A stretch of 64,000 nt of DNA from Methylopumilus sp026399645 (GCF_965184065.1 NZ_OZ239098.1); one strand, 5' to 3'. Shown: positions 25,649-35,085, numbered from the stretch's first letter. Notes: generated from the letters alone by a model not told the origin. A program made the numbers and translations.

Positions 25649-26437
25649 ATGAGCCCAATTTTTAAAACTTTAAGCAGTTTAGGCAACCAAGTGACTTCAA
25701 GAATTTGGCGTCTTGGCTCTGCTACCCGTTTATTTTTATTAATCTTAATTTATTCAGGCGAAAGTTTTAGACGTATTCATTTAACAATCCGCGAAATTTA
25801 TTTCACCGGGGTGATGTCTTTAATTATTATTATAGTGTCTGCTTTCTTCGTAGGCATGGTCTTGGGTTTGCAAGGGTATTACACACTTCAAAAATATGGC
25901 TCGTCAGAATCTATTGGTGTTTTGGTGGCATTAGCGCTTTTAAGGGAGCTAGGCCCCGTTGTAACCGCACTTTTATTTGCTGGGAGAGCTGGGACTGCAA
26001 TCACTGCTGAAATTGGATTAATGAAGGCTACCGAGCAATTATCTGCTATGGAAATGATGGCCGTGAGCCCTATTGCTAGAATTATTGGACCAAGATTTTG
26101 GGCGGGTGTTATTTCAATGCCTATATTAGCTTCCATTTTTTCAATGGTGGGTGTGATGGGGGGGTATTTGGTTGCAGTGCCAATTATTGGCGTGGATCAT
26201 GGCGCATTTTGGTCACAAATGAATGTGAATGTTGATTTTAGATTTGATGTGTTTAATGGACTGATTAAGAGCTTTGTATTTGGAGTTGCTTGTACGATCA
26301 TTGCCCTCTATGAAGGCTTTGACGCTCCCCCAACCGCCGAAGGTGTTAGTCGAGCCACTACAAGAACTGTCGTAACTTCTTCGCTGACTGTTTTGGGATT
26401 AGATTTTATTTTAACTTCGTTTATGATTGCGCATTAA
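25649..26437 (+). CDS. mlaE: Phospholipid transport permease MlaE
   Basis: Membrane subunit of the MlaFEDB transporter, 262 residues, with five to six transmembrane helices. It carries the MlaE hallmarks GMVLGLQGYYTLQKYG, LLRELGPVVTALLFAGRAG and TAEIGLMKATEQLSAMEMM. The glutamate-containing coupling helix (RELGPV / EIGLMK) that contacts MlaF is intact. It starts two bases after mlaF. Confidence 0.95.
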   Translation: MSPIFKTLSSLGNQVTSRIWRLGSATRLFLLILIYSGESFRRIHLTIREIYFTGVMSLIIIIVSAFFVGMVLGLQGYYTLQKYGSSESIGVLVALALLRELGPVVTALLFAGRAGTAITAEIGLMKATEQLSAMEMMAVSPIARIIGPRFWAGVISMPILASIFSMVGVMGGYLVAVPIIGVDHGAFWSQMNVNVDFRFDVFNGLIKSFVFGVACTIIALYEGFDAPPTAEGVSRATTRTVVTSSLTVLGLDFILTSFMIAH

Positions 26438-26455
26438 TATAGGACTGGAGCAAAT

Positions 26456-26923
26456 ATGGATAAAACAACATTAGATATTTGGGTAGGTTTATTTGTGGCG
26501 ATTGGCATTGCGGCACTTATGGGTCTCGCTACGAAAGTAGGTAACCTTACAAGCAATACGCTGGGTGAAACCTATGCGGTCACAGCAAATTATGAGAATA
26601 TTGGAGGCCTTAAACCAAGAGCGCCTGTTAAGAGCTCAGGTGTCGTCGTTGGTAGTATTGATAACATCAAATTTGATACGAAAACTTATCAAGCGGTTGT
26701 GACTTTAAAAATAGACAAAAGATATCCGTTTCCTAAAGATACTTTCGCAAATATTTATACATCAGGATTATTAGGTGAGCAATATATTAGTTTGGAAGCC
26801 GGAGGTGACGATCAATTTCTGAAAGAGGGAGATCGCATTTCTAAGACTCAAGATGCGGTTGTATTAGAAAAACTCATCAGTCAGTTCTTGTATAATAAAG
26901 CCACTGAAGAACCTAAAAAATAA
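26456..26923 (+). CDS. mlaD: Phospholipid transport MCE protein MlaD
   Basis: Single MCE-domain protein of 155 residues with one N-terminal transmembrane anchor (about 8-28). MCE signatures are ANYENIGGLKPRAPVKSSGVVVGSID and the LLGEQYISLE loop. MlaD hexamers form the periplasmic ring that carries lipid between MlaE and MlaC. GGAGCAA precedes the ATG. In many Betaproteobacteria mlaA follows mlaD; here mlaC follows directly. Confidence 0.94.
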   Translation: MDKTTLDIWVGLFVAIGIAALMGLATKVGNLTSNTLGETYAVTANYENIGGLKPRAPVKSSGVVVGSIDNIKFDTKTYQAVVTLKIDKRYPFPKDTFANIYTSGLLGEQYISLEAGGDDQFLKEGDRISKTQDAVVLEKLISQFLYNKATEEPKK

Positions 26924-26950
26924 CTAAAATTTAAAAGGAATTTTAAACAC

Positions 26951-27562
26951 ATGAAAAAGTTTTTATTAGTGATTTTAAGTTTAATGATGTCAATGAGCAT
27001 ATTTGCTGCAGAGGCGCCTGATGTTTTTGTTAAAAAAATAGCCAATGAAGTTTTTGAAATTTTAAAAACGGATAAAGATTTAAGATCTGGCAATAAAGAA
27101 AAAGCTTATAAAATTACTGAAGAGAAGATATTACCTTATTTTAATTTTGATCGTATTTCTAAGCTTGTATTAGGTAAAGCCTATCCATCAGCAACAAAAG
27201 AAGAGCAAGAAGCCTTTAAAAAAGAATTTAGAACGATGCTTGTAAAAACTTATGGCAGCGCATTATTAAGATTTAAAGATCAGACGCTTAACTATAAGCC
27301 AGCGAGATTCGAACCAACAGACGAAGAGGTGTTAATCAAGACGGAGGTACTGCAGCCAGGCGCCCCTCCTTTGCCTATTGATTATATGCTTGAAAAAGAT
27401 GGTAATTCATGGAAAGTTTTTGACATTGTTATTGAAGGTGTAAGCTTAGTAACAAATTATCGCGGTCAATTTGGTAATGAAATTAGACAAAATGGCATAG
27501 CTTCTCTTATTACAAAACTTGCCGAGAAGAATGCTAATTATGATAAGACCGCTAACAAATGA
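26951..27562 (+). CDS. mlaC: Periplasmic phospholipid-binding protein MlaC
   Basis: Soluble lipid shuttle between MlaD and the outer-membrane MlaA complex. The protein has 203 residues and a signal peptide ending near IFAAEA. The Ttg2D/MlaC fold is indicated by ILPYFNFDRISKLVLGKAY, FRTMLVKTYGSALLRF and WKVFDIVIEGVSLVTNYR. AAAGGAA lies upstream of the ATG. The stop overlaps the mlaB start by 4 bases. Confidence 0.93.
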   Translation: MKKFLLVILSLMMSMSIFAAEAPDVFVKKIANEVFEILKTDKDLRSGNKEKAYKITEEKILPYFNFDRISKLVLGKAYPSATKEEQEAFKKEFRTMLVKTYGSALLRFKDQTLNYKPARFEPTDEEVLIKTEVLQPGAPPLPIDYMLEKDGNSWKVFDIVIEGVSLVTNYRGQFGNEIRQNGIASLITKLAEKNANYDKTANK

Positions 27563-27843
27563 TCGACTTTAATAAAAGTCAATGGAATTTAAGTGGCGAT
27601 CTTACAATTGAAAAAATACCTACTATTATTGATTTAATTAAAAAACAAAAAACAGATAAAAAAACGATAATTGATTTTTCAAAAGTGACTTCAATTGACA
27701 CTTCAACCTTAAGTTTAATTTTTGAATTACAACGAGAGGCTAAAAAAAATCAATCACATTTTACTTTCAAGAATTTACCAAAGAATTTAAACAGTCTTGC
27801 TAAATTATACGGAGTGGAAGATCTCGTATCTTCCCTCCATTAA
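27559..27843 (+). CDS. mlaB: STAS-domain protein MlaB
   Basis: Cytoplasmic STAS protein of 94 residues that stabilises and activates the MlaF ATPase. The STAS core is visible as KTIIDFSKVTSIDTSTLSL, with the Ser/Thr-rich loop after the central strand, a typical anti-sigma-antagonist fold segment. Translation is coupled to mlaC through an ATGA overlap. Short STAS proteins are weakly conserved, so position at the end of mlaFEDC is the main support. Confidence 0.87.
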   Translation: MIDFNKSQWNLSGDLTIEKIPTIIDLIKKQKTDKKTIIDFSKVTSIDTSTLSLIFELQREAKKNQSHFTFKNLPKNLNSLAKLYGVEDLVSSLH

Positions 27844-27891
27844 ACACTTCTTCTTAAATTTCATTTTAAGAAACCTTCAGTATTTATTTCA

Positions 27892-28803
27892 ATGAAAAAA
27901 GCCATTATATTTAATAAGGTTAAAAAGAACTTCGGTAAGTTAGAGGCTCTCAAAGGTATCGATTTAGTTATTGAAGAAGGCGAGTTTTTTGCGTTGCTGG
28001 GGCCAAATGGTGCCGGCAAATCAACGCTCATTAATATTCTGGCAGGTCTCGCAAAACCATCTTCAGGTTCAATCAAAGTTATGGGGCATGACGTCATTCA
28101 AGACTATCAAAATGCGAGAAGATCGCTTGGTGTCGTGCCTCAAGAATTAGTATTTGACCCTTTTTTTAATGTACGCGAAATGCTCAGATTTCAAGCTGGC
28201 TATTTTGGTAAGGGTCGAGAAAATGATGACTGGATCGATGAGGTAATTGAAGGTCTTGATCTTCAAGAAAAGGCTAATACAAATATGAGAATGCTTTCTG
28301 GTGGCATGAAAAGGAGAGCTTTAATTGCGCAAGCACTTGTGCATAAACCCCCCGTCATTGTCTTAGATGAGCCCACCGCAGGTGTAGATGTAGAACTTAG
28401 AAAAAGGCTATGGCAGTTTATTAAAAAACTGAATCAAAAAGGTCACACTATTGTTCTGACTACACATTATTTAGAAGAGGCTGAGATGTTATGCAGCCGA
28501 GTAGCGATGATGGACCAAGGCAAAGTAGTTGCGTTGGATAAAACGAGAAATTTATTAAAGCGCTTTTCAGCAAAAAATTTAAATTTACGTTTAGATCTCA
28601 AGAATAAAAAAATCCCAGTAAGCGTTCAAAAGTTCATACAGTCGTCAGATCACAGTTTCATAACTTTCTTACTTGAAGAAATAGCAGAAGTAGAATTTAT
28701 TATGAGTGAATTAAAAAAATCAAAGATTAAAATATTGGATATGGAGCTTACTAATTCAGATTTAGAAAAAGTCTTCTTGAAACTTACCGGAAGTAAAAGA
28801 TGA
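27892..28803 (+). CDS. ABC-2 type transporter ATP-binding protein (YadG-like)
   Basis: ATPase of 303 residues with Walker A GPNGAGKST, signature LSGGMKRRALIAQA, Walker B VIVLDEPTAGVD and H-loop TTHYLEEAE. A C-terminal extension (about 220-303) follows, typical of drug/polysaccharide-type ABC-2 exporters. It is coupled to the following permease gene by a 4-base overlap. The order mla - ABC ATPase - ABC permease - bolA - murA is shared by many Betaproteobacteria, which suggests an envelope role, but the substrate is unknown. Confidence 0.88.
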   Translation: MKKAIIFNKVKKNFGKLEALKGIDLVIEEGEFFALLGPNGAGKSTLINILAGLAKPSSGSIKVMGHDVIQDYQNARRSLGVVPQELVFDPFFNVREMLRFQAGYFGKGRENDDWIDEVIEGLDLQEKANTNMRMLSGGMKRRALIAQALVHKPPVIVLDEPTAGVDVELRKRLWQFIKKLNQKGHTIVLTTHYLEEAEMLCSRVAMMDQGKVVALDKTRNLLKRFSAKNLNLRLDLKNKKIPVSVQKFIQSSDHSFITFLLEEIAEVEFIMSELKKSKIKILDMELTNSDLEKVFLKLTGSKR

Positions 28804-29576
28804 TCAATTTTAAAAATGAATTTTTGGGTACGTGGACACTTCTCAAAAAAGAACTATTAAGATTTTGGCGGGTAGTTTTTCAGACAGTGGCAGCCCCAGT
28901 TATTACTGCAGTTCTTTACCTGCTTATTTTCTCTCACGTCTTAGCAGATCATGTAAAAGTTTACGATAATGTTGAGTACACTGCGTTTCTTATTCCAGGA
29001 TTGATTATGATGTCATTATTGCAAAATTCCTTTGCAAATAGCTCATCAAGTCTTATTCAGTCGAAAGTCATGGGGAATATTGTATTTATTTTATTAACAC
29101 CTATCACCTATCTCCAATTTTTCTTAGCCTTCTTAATAGCCTCAATTGTGAGGGGTATTTTCGTAGGCGTTTGTATTTACGCATTTGCTCTTTTATATGT
29201 AGATTTACCTATGTTGCACCCATGGATTATTTTTGGATTCGCAATGCTTGGGGGTGCTTTACTTGGAACATTCGGTATCATTACAGGTATATGGGCGCAT
29301 CGTTTTGACCAGATGGCAGTTTTCCAAAATTTTGTGATCATGCCATTATCTTTTTTATCGGGGGTCTTTTATTCAATTCATTCCTTGCCACCTTTTTGGC
29401 AAAAGTTATCCCAGCTTAATCCTTTCTTTTATATGATTGATGGTTTCCGATACGGTTTTTTTGGGCAATCCGACGTTGCTCCATTGTTAAGTTTTTCAAT
29501 CGTAACCTTCTTTTTCATTGTGTTAGCTTCCATTACCTTAGGAATGTTAAAATCCGGCTATAAATTAAGAAGTTAA
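28800..29576 (+). CDS. ABC-2 type transporter permease (YadH-like)
   Basis: Membrane permease of 258 residues with about six helices. It carries the ABC-2 pattern FLIPGLIMMSLLQNSFANSS, followed by FLSGVFYSIHSLPPFW and NPFFYMIDGFRYGFFG near the C-terminus, which closely resembles E. coli YadH. It pairs with the preceding ATPase. Substrate not established. Confidence 0.88.
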   Translation: MINFKNEFLGTWTLLKKELLRFWRVVFQTVAAPVITAVLYLLIFSHVLADHVKVYDNVEYTAFLIPGLIMMSLLQNSFANSSSSLIQSKVMGNIVFILLTPITYLQFFLAFLIASIVRGIFVGVCIYAFALLYVDLPMLHPWIIFGFAMLGGALLGTFGIITGIWAHRFDQMAVFQNFVIMPLSFLSGVFYSIHSLPPFWQKLSQLNPFFYMIDGFRYGFFGQSDVAPLLSFSIVTFFFIVLASITLGMLKSGYKLRS

Positions 29577-29579
29577 AAC

Positions 29580-29822
29580 ATGACCGCTGACGATATTAAA
29601 CAATCGATTATTGTAAAACTTGAGTGTGAGTTTATTGAAATTTTAGGTGAGGATGGCACTCATTTTGAAGGCACGATTGTGAGTCGGTTATTTGAAGGAT
29701 TAAATCGCGTTAAACAACACCAAATGGTATTTAATGCTTTAGGCGATAAGATGAAAAGTGACATTCATGCTTTATCTATGAAGACCTATACATTAAATGA
29801 ATGGAATCAATTAAAAACGTAA
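29580..29822 (+). CDS. BolA family protein (IbaG/YrbA-like)
   Basis: Small protein of 80 residues with the BolA fold signature: GEDGTHFEGTIVS, then RVKQHQMVFNALGDKMKSDIHALSMKTYT, including the conserved histidine of IHALSMKT. BolA proteins bind monothiol glutaredoxins through a shared [2Fe-2S] cluster. The glutaredoxin gene is next, only 16 bases downstream. Placement next to mla and murA matches ibaG in E. coli. Confidence 0.92.
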   Translation: MTADDIKQSIIVKLECEFIEILGEDGTHFEGTIVSRLFEGLNRVKQHQMVFNALGDKMKSDIHALSMKTYTLNEWNQLKT

Positions 29823-29838
29823 TTTTGAGGAGTAAAGC

Positions 29839-30150
29839 ATGAGTGCGCAAGATAAGATACAAAAAACGATTAATGAACATAATGTAGTTTTATACATGAA
29901 AGGAAGTCCCAAATTTCCTCAGTGTGGGTTTTCAAGCCTAGCAACTCAAATTTTAGATGCTTGTGATACTGATTTTCATGCTGTTGATGTATTGCAAGAC
30001 CCGGAAATCAGAGAAGGCATCAAAGTGTTTGCTAATTGGCCAACTATTCCACAGCTTTATATTCATGGGGAATTTATTGGCGGTGCTGACATTATCAAAG
30101 AGATGTATGAAACTGGAGAATTATTAAAGCTATTAAAGGCTAATTCATAA
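29839..30150 (+). CDS. grxD: Monothiol glutaredoxin (Grx4/GrxD type)
   Basis: Iron-sulfur carrier of 103 residues with the CGFS active site (Cys29), the WPTIPQLYIHGEFIGG glutathione-binding segment and GGADIIKEMYETGEL. It works with BolA proteins in Fe-S cluster trafficking and iron sensing. GAGGAG precedes the ATG. The direct bolA neighbour makes a functional pair very likely. Confidence 0.95.
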   Translation: MSAQDKIQKTINEHNVVLYMKGSPKFPQCGFSSLATQILDACDTDFHAVDVLQDPEIREGIKVFANWPTIPQLYIHGEFIGGADIIKEMYETGELLKLLKANS

Positions 30151-30151
30151 C

Positions 30152-31417
30152 TTGGATAAGTTAGTTATTCAAGGACAGACCCCCCTTCACGGCGAGCTTG
30201 AAATATCAGGCGCTAAAAACGCAGCCTTACCTATACTTATTGCATCCCTTCTTACTGAAGACACATTGTCGTTAACACATGTACCTCATCTTCAAGACGT
30301 TAATACAGCTAAGTCTTTACTTAAATATATGGGCGTTAATATCCAGGTTGAAAACGACAAAACTGAATTAACTGCAAAAGAAATTACTAATAAAAATGCA
30401 CCTTATGAGCGAGTTAAAACAATGCGCGCTTCTATTCTTGTTTTAGGCCCTTTGCTTGCAAGATTTGGTGAAGCCCGAGTTTCATTGCCGGGAGGTTGTG
30501 CCATTGGATCTAGGCCTGTTGATATCCATATCAAAGGGCTTCAGGCAATGGGCGCAAAAATAGATATTCATAATGGCTATATTGAGGCTTCGACAAAACA
30601 TTTACCAAAATCGAAGTTACAAGGCTGTAAATTTTATATGGATATTGTTACTGTTACAGGTACCGAGAATTTAATGATGGCTGCCTCATTGGCTGAAGGG
30701 GTCACTATTTTAGAGAATGCTGCTAAGGAACCTGAAGTTGTAGATCTTGGGCAATGCTTAAATAAAATGGGTGCAAAGATTAAAGGTCTAGGGACTGACG
30801 TGATTACAATTGAAGGCGTCAACTCTCTTCATAAAGCAAATCATGACGTGATATTTGATAGAATTGAAGCAGGCACATATTTAGCAGCCGTTGCAATGAC
30901 AGGCGGTGACGTACTTTTAAAAAATGTACAGCATAAATACTTAGATGCAATTACGCTAAAATTAATAGAAACCGGCGTTAAAATTGAATCACATGAAAAT
31001 TCAATACGCATTAAAAGCGATGGGAAATTGAAGGCGGTAAGCCTAAGAACTGCGCCTTACCCTGCCTTTCCTACGGATATGCAAGCACAAATGATGGCAT
31101 TAAATACTATTGCAGAAGGTGTATCAGAAGTCACCGAAACTATATTTGAAAATCGTTTTATGCATGTACAAGAGCTTATTCGCATGGGGGCACAAATCGA
31201 CATTAGAGGAAATACGGCAATCATCCGAGGCAAGGAATATTTAGAGGGAGCTTCAGTAATGGCAACAGATCTAAGGGCCTCCGCAAGCCTTGTTATTGCA
31301 AGTTTGGCAGCAAGAGGACAAACTACGATTGAGCGTATTTATCATCTGGATCGTGGGTATGAAAAATTAGAGGATAAATTCAATCAACTAGGCGCCAATA
31401 TTAAACGGATTCATTAA
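30152..31417 (+). CDS. murA: UDP-N-acetylglucosamine 1-carboxyvinyltransferase MurA
   Basis: First committed enzyme of peptidoglycan synthesis, transferring enolpyruvate from PEP to UDP-GlcNAc. It has 421 residues, with Lys22 and Asn23 in GAKNAALP and the catalytic loop GGCAIGSRPVD with Cys116, so the enzyme should be fosfomycin-sensitive in principle. RASASLV near the C-terminus is also conserved. It starts at TTG one base after the glutaredoxin stop, with AAAGG-like sequence upstream. It ends next to hisG, a common Betaproteobacterial junction. Confidence 0.97.
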   Translation: MDKLVIQGQTPLHGELEISGAKNAALPILIASLLTEDTLSLTHVPHLQDVNTAKSLLKYMGVNIQVENDKTELTAKEITNKNAPYERVKTMRASILVLGPLLARFGEARVSLPGGCAIGSRPVDIHIKGLQAMGAKIDIHNGYIEASTKHLPKSKLQGCKFYMDIVTVTGTENLMMAASLAEGVTILENAAKEPEVVDLGQCLNKMGAKIKGLGTDVITIEGVNSLHKANHDVIFDRIEAGTYLAAVAMTGGDVLLKNVQHKYLDAITLKLIETGVKIESHENSIRIKSDGKLKAVSLRTAPYPAFPTDMQAQMMALNTIAEGVSEVTETIFENRFMHVQELIRMGAQIDIRGNTAIIRGKEYLEGASVMATDLRASASLVIASLAARGQTTIERIYHLDRGYEKLEDKFNQLGANIKRIH

Positions 31418-31418
31418 G

Positions 31419-32060
31419 ATGAAAATTACAATTGCTTTATCTAAAGGAAGAATATTTGAACAAACTATCCCTCTTCTAGAGAGGATAGGGATTACTTGTA
31501 ATGAGAATCCTGAAACGTCAAGAAAACTTATTTTAGATACCAATCAAAAAGATATAAAACTTATTATTGTAAGAGCGACAGATGTGCCAACTTATGTTGA
31601 ATATGGTGCAGCTGATATTGGCATTACTGGCAAAGACATTCTTGATGAGTATATGGGCGAAGGACTTTACCAGCCCATTGATCTTAATATTGGACGTTGC
31701 AAAATGATGGTTGCAGCTAAACAAGATTTTGATTATGCAGGCGCTATTAAAAAAGGTGTGCGTTTAAAGGTGGCAACAAAATATGTAAAAACGGCCAAAG
31801 AGCACTTCGCAAAAAAAGGTATGCATATCGATTTGATTAAACTATATGGCTCAATGGAGCTAGCCCCCCTTGTAGGGCTTGCAGATGTCATCGTAGATTT
31901 GGTGAGTACAGGAAAGACATTAAAAGCTAATAATCTTGTTGCTGTTGAAGACATTTGTGATATCAGTTCTCGACTCATCATTAACCAAGCATCTTTAAAA
32001 TTAAAAAGAGAGCTCTTACAGCCAATTCTTCGACAGTTTGAAAGTGCTCTCAAAGCATAA
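31419..32060 (+). CDS. hisG: ATP phosphoribosyltransferase, short form HisG(S)
   Basis: First enzyme of histidine synthesis, joining ATP and PRPP. At 213 residues it is the short form that lacks the C-terminal histidine-binding regulatory domain and requires the HisZ subunit for activity in known systems. Signatures include ALSKGRIFEQ, ADIGITGKD and the PRPP loop VDLVSTGKTLKANNL. hisZ is not in this window. It is the first gene of hisGDCBHAFIE, with one base after murA, so it may be read through from murA. Confidence 0.96.
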   Translation: MKITIALSKGRIFEQTIPLLERIGITCNENPETSRKLILDTNQKDIKLIIVRATDVPTYVEYGAADIGITGKDILDEYMGEGLYQPIDLNIGRCKMMVAAKQDFDYAGAIKKGVRLKVATKYVKTAKEHFAKKGMHIDLIKLYGSMELAPLVGLADVIVDLVSTGKTLKANNLVAVEDICDISSRLIINQASLKLKRELLQPILRQFESALKA

Positions 32061-32068
32061 TCGTACCT

Positions 32069-33373
32069 ATGATTCAAATTAAAAAATTAAATACAGAAGA
32101 TCCAAACTTTAAGGATCAGTTAAATAAGCTCATTTTCTTTGAAGCTGAAGATAATATTCAAATCGAAAAAACTGTCGCAGAAATTTTGAGTGATGTGAAA
32201 AAAAGAGGCGACCAAGCTGTGATTGAATATACTAAAAAATTCGATCATGTAGATTTTTTGCGCATGGAAGAGTTTGAAATTTCCAAAGAAGAATTAAATT
32301 TAGCTTTAGAAAATTTACCCGTATTGTCTAGAGAGGCTCTTGAAGAAGCTGCTAAGAGAGTTTTTGATTATCACAAAAAACAGTTAATCAGTTCTTGGAG
32401 CTTCACTGAAGATGATGAGACGTTACTTGGTCAAAAAGTTACATCATTAGATCGGGTAGGTTTATATGTTCCTGGAGGAAAAGCTGCATACCCTTCATCA
32501 GTATTAATGAATGCAATTCCAGCAAAAGTTGCAGGGGTTCAGGAAATTATTATGGTAGTTCCGTCACCTCGCGGAGAAAGAAACCAATTGGTATTAGCAG
32601 CTGCAGCTCTTGTTAAAGTTGATCGTGTATTTGCAATTGGTGGCGCTCAAGCAATAGCCGCTCTTGCCTATGGTACCCAAACAATTCCCCAAGTCGACAA
32701 AATTGTAGGACCAGGCAATGCTTATGTTGCAGAGGCTAAAAGAAGAGTATTTGGTGTGGTTGGTATTGATATGATTGCAGGGCCTTCTGAAATACTAATT
32801 ATTGCAGATGAAAAATCTAATCCAGATTGGATTGCTATGGATTTATTTTCTCAAGCAGAACATGATGAGCTTGCACAATCGATTTTAATTAGCCCAAGCG
32901 CTGACTTTTTATCCCAGGTTCAAGAAAGTATTAATAAACTGATTGGAAGCATGCCAAGAAAAAATATTATTGAAACTTCTTTAACAAATAGAGGTGCAAT
33001 GATCAAAGTAAAAACATTAGAAGAAGCGGCAGAGATTTCAAATTTTATTTCACCCGAACATTTAGAGCTATCAGTAGATGATCCCGATACTCTCGTTAAT
33101 AGTATTAAACATGCCGGTGCTATTTTTATGGGGAGAAATACATGTGAAGCTGTAGGCGACTATTGCGCTGGACCAAATCATGTTCTCCCAACATCAAGAA
33201 CAGCAAGATTTTCTTCTCCACTTGGCGTTTATGATTTTCAAAAACGTTCAAGCCTAATTAAATTATCTAATCAAGGTGCTCGTAAGCTTGGAAAAATTGC
33301 TTCAGTCTTGGCGAATGGTGAAGGACTTCAGGCACACGCAAAATCTGCAGAATATCGTATAGATAATGAGTAA
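32069..33373 (+). CDS. hisD: Histidinol dehydrogenase
   Basis: Zinc enzyme of 434 residues that performs the last two oxidations from histidinol to histidine. Key motifs are the IVGPGNAYVAEAKR signature, the DMIAGPSEILIIAD segment, the SQAEHDELAQS zinc/catalytic histidine, and the C-terminal NHVLPTSRTARFSSPLGV. Length and motif order are standard. The stop overlaps hisC by 8 bases. Confidence 0.97.
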   Translation: MIQIKKLNTEDPNFKDQLNKLIFFEAEDNIQIEKTVAEILSDVKKRGDQAVIEYTKKFDHVDFLRMEEFEISKEELNLALENLPVLSREALEEAAKRVFDYHKKQLISSWSFTEDDETLLGQKVTSLDRVGLYVPGGKAAYPSSVLMNAIPAKVAGVQEIIMVVPSPRGERNQLVLAAAALVKVDRVFAIGGAQAIAALAYGTQTIPQVDKIVGPGNAYVAEAKRRVFGVVGIDMIAGPSEILIIADEKSNPDWIAMDLFSQAEHDELAQSILISPSADFLSQVQESINKLIGSMPRKNIIETSLTNRGAMIKVKTLEEAAEISNFISPEHLELSVDDPDTLVNSIKHAGAIFMGRNTCEAVGDYCAGPNHVLPTSRTARFSSPLGVYDFQKRSSLIKLSNQGARKLGKIASVLANGEGLQAHAKSAEYRIDNE

Positions 33374-34430
33374 ATTTTGGAGCAAGGTTGTCCACGGCTT
33401 AACACCATATATTCCTGGCGAGCAACCTAAAATTCATAGTCTTGTTAAGTTAAATACGAACGAGAATCCTTATGGGCCGAGTCCAAAAGTTATTGCTGCA
33501 ATTAAACAGTTTGCGGATGATACTTTAAAGCTTTACCCAGACCCAAATTCAGAAGCACTTAAAAAATCAATTGCTGATTATTTTAAAGTAAAGACTAACA
33601 ATATTTTTGTGGGTAATGGTTCGGATGAAGTTTTAGCCATGGCTTTTCAGGCGCTTTTAAAACATAACGCACCTATTTTATTTCCTGACATTACTTATAG
33701 TTTTTACCCCGTATACTGCAAGCTTTATGAAATTGACTTCAAGGTCATACCTGTTAATAGTTCGTTTGAGATTGCATTGAATGATTATTTAATACCTAAT
33801 GGAGGTATTGTTTTTCCAAATCCAAATGCACCTACTGGTGTTCCTCTTACTTCAAACCAAATTGAAACGTTCCTTAAAAAAAATAATGACTCTGTAGTTA
33901 TTGTAGATGAGGCTTATGTCGATTTTGGTACAGAGTCTGTTATTCACCTTACAGAAAAATATAATAATTTATTGGTTACACATTCTTTTTCTAAATCGAG
34001 ATCATTGGCAGGATTAAGACTTGGTTATGCTGTAGGACATAGAGATCTTATTGAAGCATTGATGAGAGTGAAAGATAGTTTTAACTCTTACCCAATAGAC
34101 CGATTAGGATTAATTGCAGGTGTTGAATCCTTCAAAGATGATTCATATTTTAAAAATATCTGCCAAAAGGTTATTCATACGAAACTAAATTTTGTAGAGA
34201 AATTGACTGGCCTTAATTTTTCAGTACTTCCTTCAGGTGCTAATTTTGTTTTTGCTAGGCATGCTGCTGTAGAAGGAAAAACAATCGTAAGTAAACTAAG
34301 AGATCACGGAATCGTGGTGAGGCGTTTTGATAATCCGATACGAATTTCCTCTTACATTCGATTCACAATTGGTTCTGATGAGGAAATGGATTCATTACTT
34401 AAGGCTTTAAAACTTATCCTAAGCGCATGA
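33366..34430 (+). CDS. hisC: Histidinol-phosphate aminotransferase
   Basis: PLP-dependent class II aminotransferase of 354 residues that converts imidazole-acetol phosphate and glutamate to histidinol phosphate. Conserved features are NTNENPYGPSP, FPNPNAPTG, VIVDEAYVDF and the PLP lysine Lys210 in SFSKSRSLAG. It sits between hisD and hisB as expected for this operon. Confidence 0.96.
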   Translation: MSKFWSKVVHGLTPYIPGEQPKIHSLVKLNTNENPYGPSPKVIAAIKQFADDTLKLYPDPNSEALKKSIADYFKVKTNNIFVGNGSDEVLAMAFQALLKHNAPILFPDITYSFYPVYCKLYEIDFKVIPVNSSFEIALNDYLIPNGGIVFPNPNAPTGVPLTSNQIETFLKKNNDSVVIVDEAYVDFGTESVIHLTEKYNNLLVTHSFSKSRSLAGLRLGYAVGHRDLIEALMRVKDSFNSYPIDRLGLIAGVESFKDDSYFKNICQKVIHTKLNFVEKLTGLNFSVLPSGANFVFARHAAVEGKTIVSKLRDHGIVVRRFDNPIRISSYIRFTIGSDEEMDSLLKALKLILSA

Positions 34431-34494
34431 AATAATTGATGTTAATTACATTTTTAATGAGTTAAAATATCTTATCTACTTTAAGTAAAAAAAT

Positions 34495-35085
34495 ATGACA
34501 AGATCAGCATCCGTTTCAAGAAATACAAACGAAACTAAAATTGAGGTAAGTATTAATCTTGATGGTCAGGGGACTGCAAAACTCAATACTGGTATTGGTT
34601 TCTTGGATCATATGTTAGACCAAGTGGCTCGTCACGGGATGTTCGACTTAGAAGTCACTGCAAAGGGCGATCTTCATATCGACGCACATCATACTGTTGA
34701 AGATGTTGGTATAGTGCTCGGACAGGCTTTCAGTAAAGCAATCGGAGATAAAAAAGGCATTACCAGATATGGGACAGCTATTATTCCCCTAGATGAGGCG
34801 TTATCTAGAGTTGTGCTTGATATCTCAGGCAGACCTGGACTTATGTTTGATGTTGAATTCAAAAGGGCAGTTATAGGTGAATTTGATGTTGATTTAATAC
34901 ACGAATTTTTTCAAGGATTCGTAAATCATGCAAATATCACGATGCATATCGACAATCTCAAAGGTGATAATTCACATCACCAGGCAGAAACAATATATAA
35001 AGCATTTGGAAGGGCCCTTAAAATGGCCGTTTGTATTGATCCAAAAATTTCTGGCATAACCCCCTCAACAAAAGGTAGTCTATAA
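34495..35085 (+). CDS. hisB: Imidazoleglycerol-phosphate dehydratase
   Basis: Monofunctional IGP dehydratase of 196 residues, without the histidinol phosphatase domain fused in enteric HisB. The two metal-binding motifs DAHHTVEDVG and NSHHQAETIYKAFGRAL are intact, as is FLDHMLDQVARHG. The 64-base gap before it is the largest within the his operon and is AT-rich, without a clear promoter. Confidence 0.97.
   Translation: MTRSASVSRNTNETKIEVSINLDGQGTAKLNTGIGFLDHMLDQVARHGMFDLEVTAKGDLHIDAHHTVEDVGIVLGQAFSKAIGDKKGITRYGTAIIPLDEALSRVVLDISGRPGLMFDVEFKRAVIGEFDVDLIHEFFQGFVNHANITMHIDNLKGDNSHHQAETIYKAFGRALKMAVCIDPKISGITPSTKGSL

Noticed and set aside
34431..34494. Possible internal promoter before hisB
   Set aside because: TTGATG and TAAAAT are 21 bases apart, outside the usual spacing.
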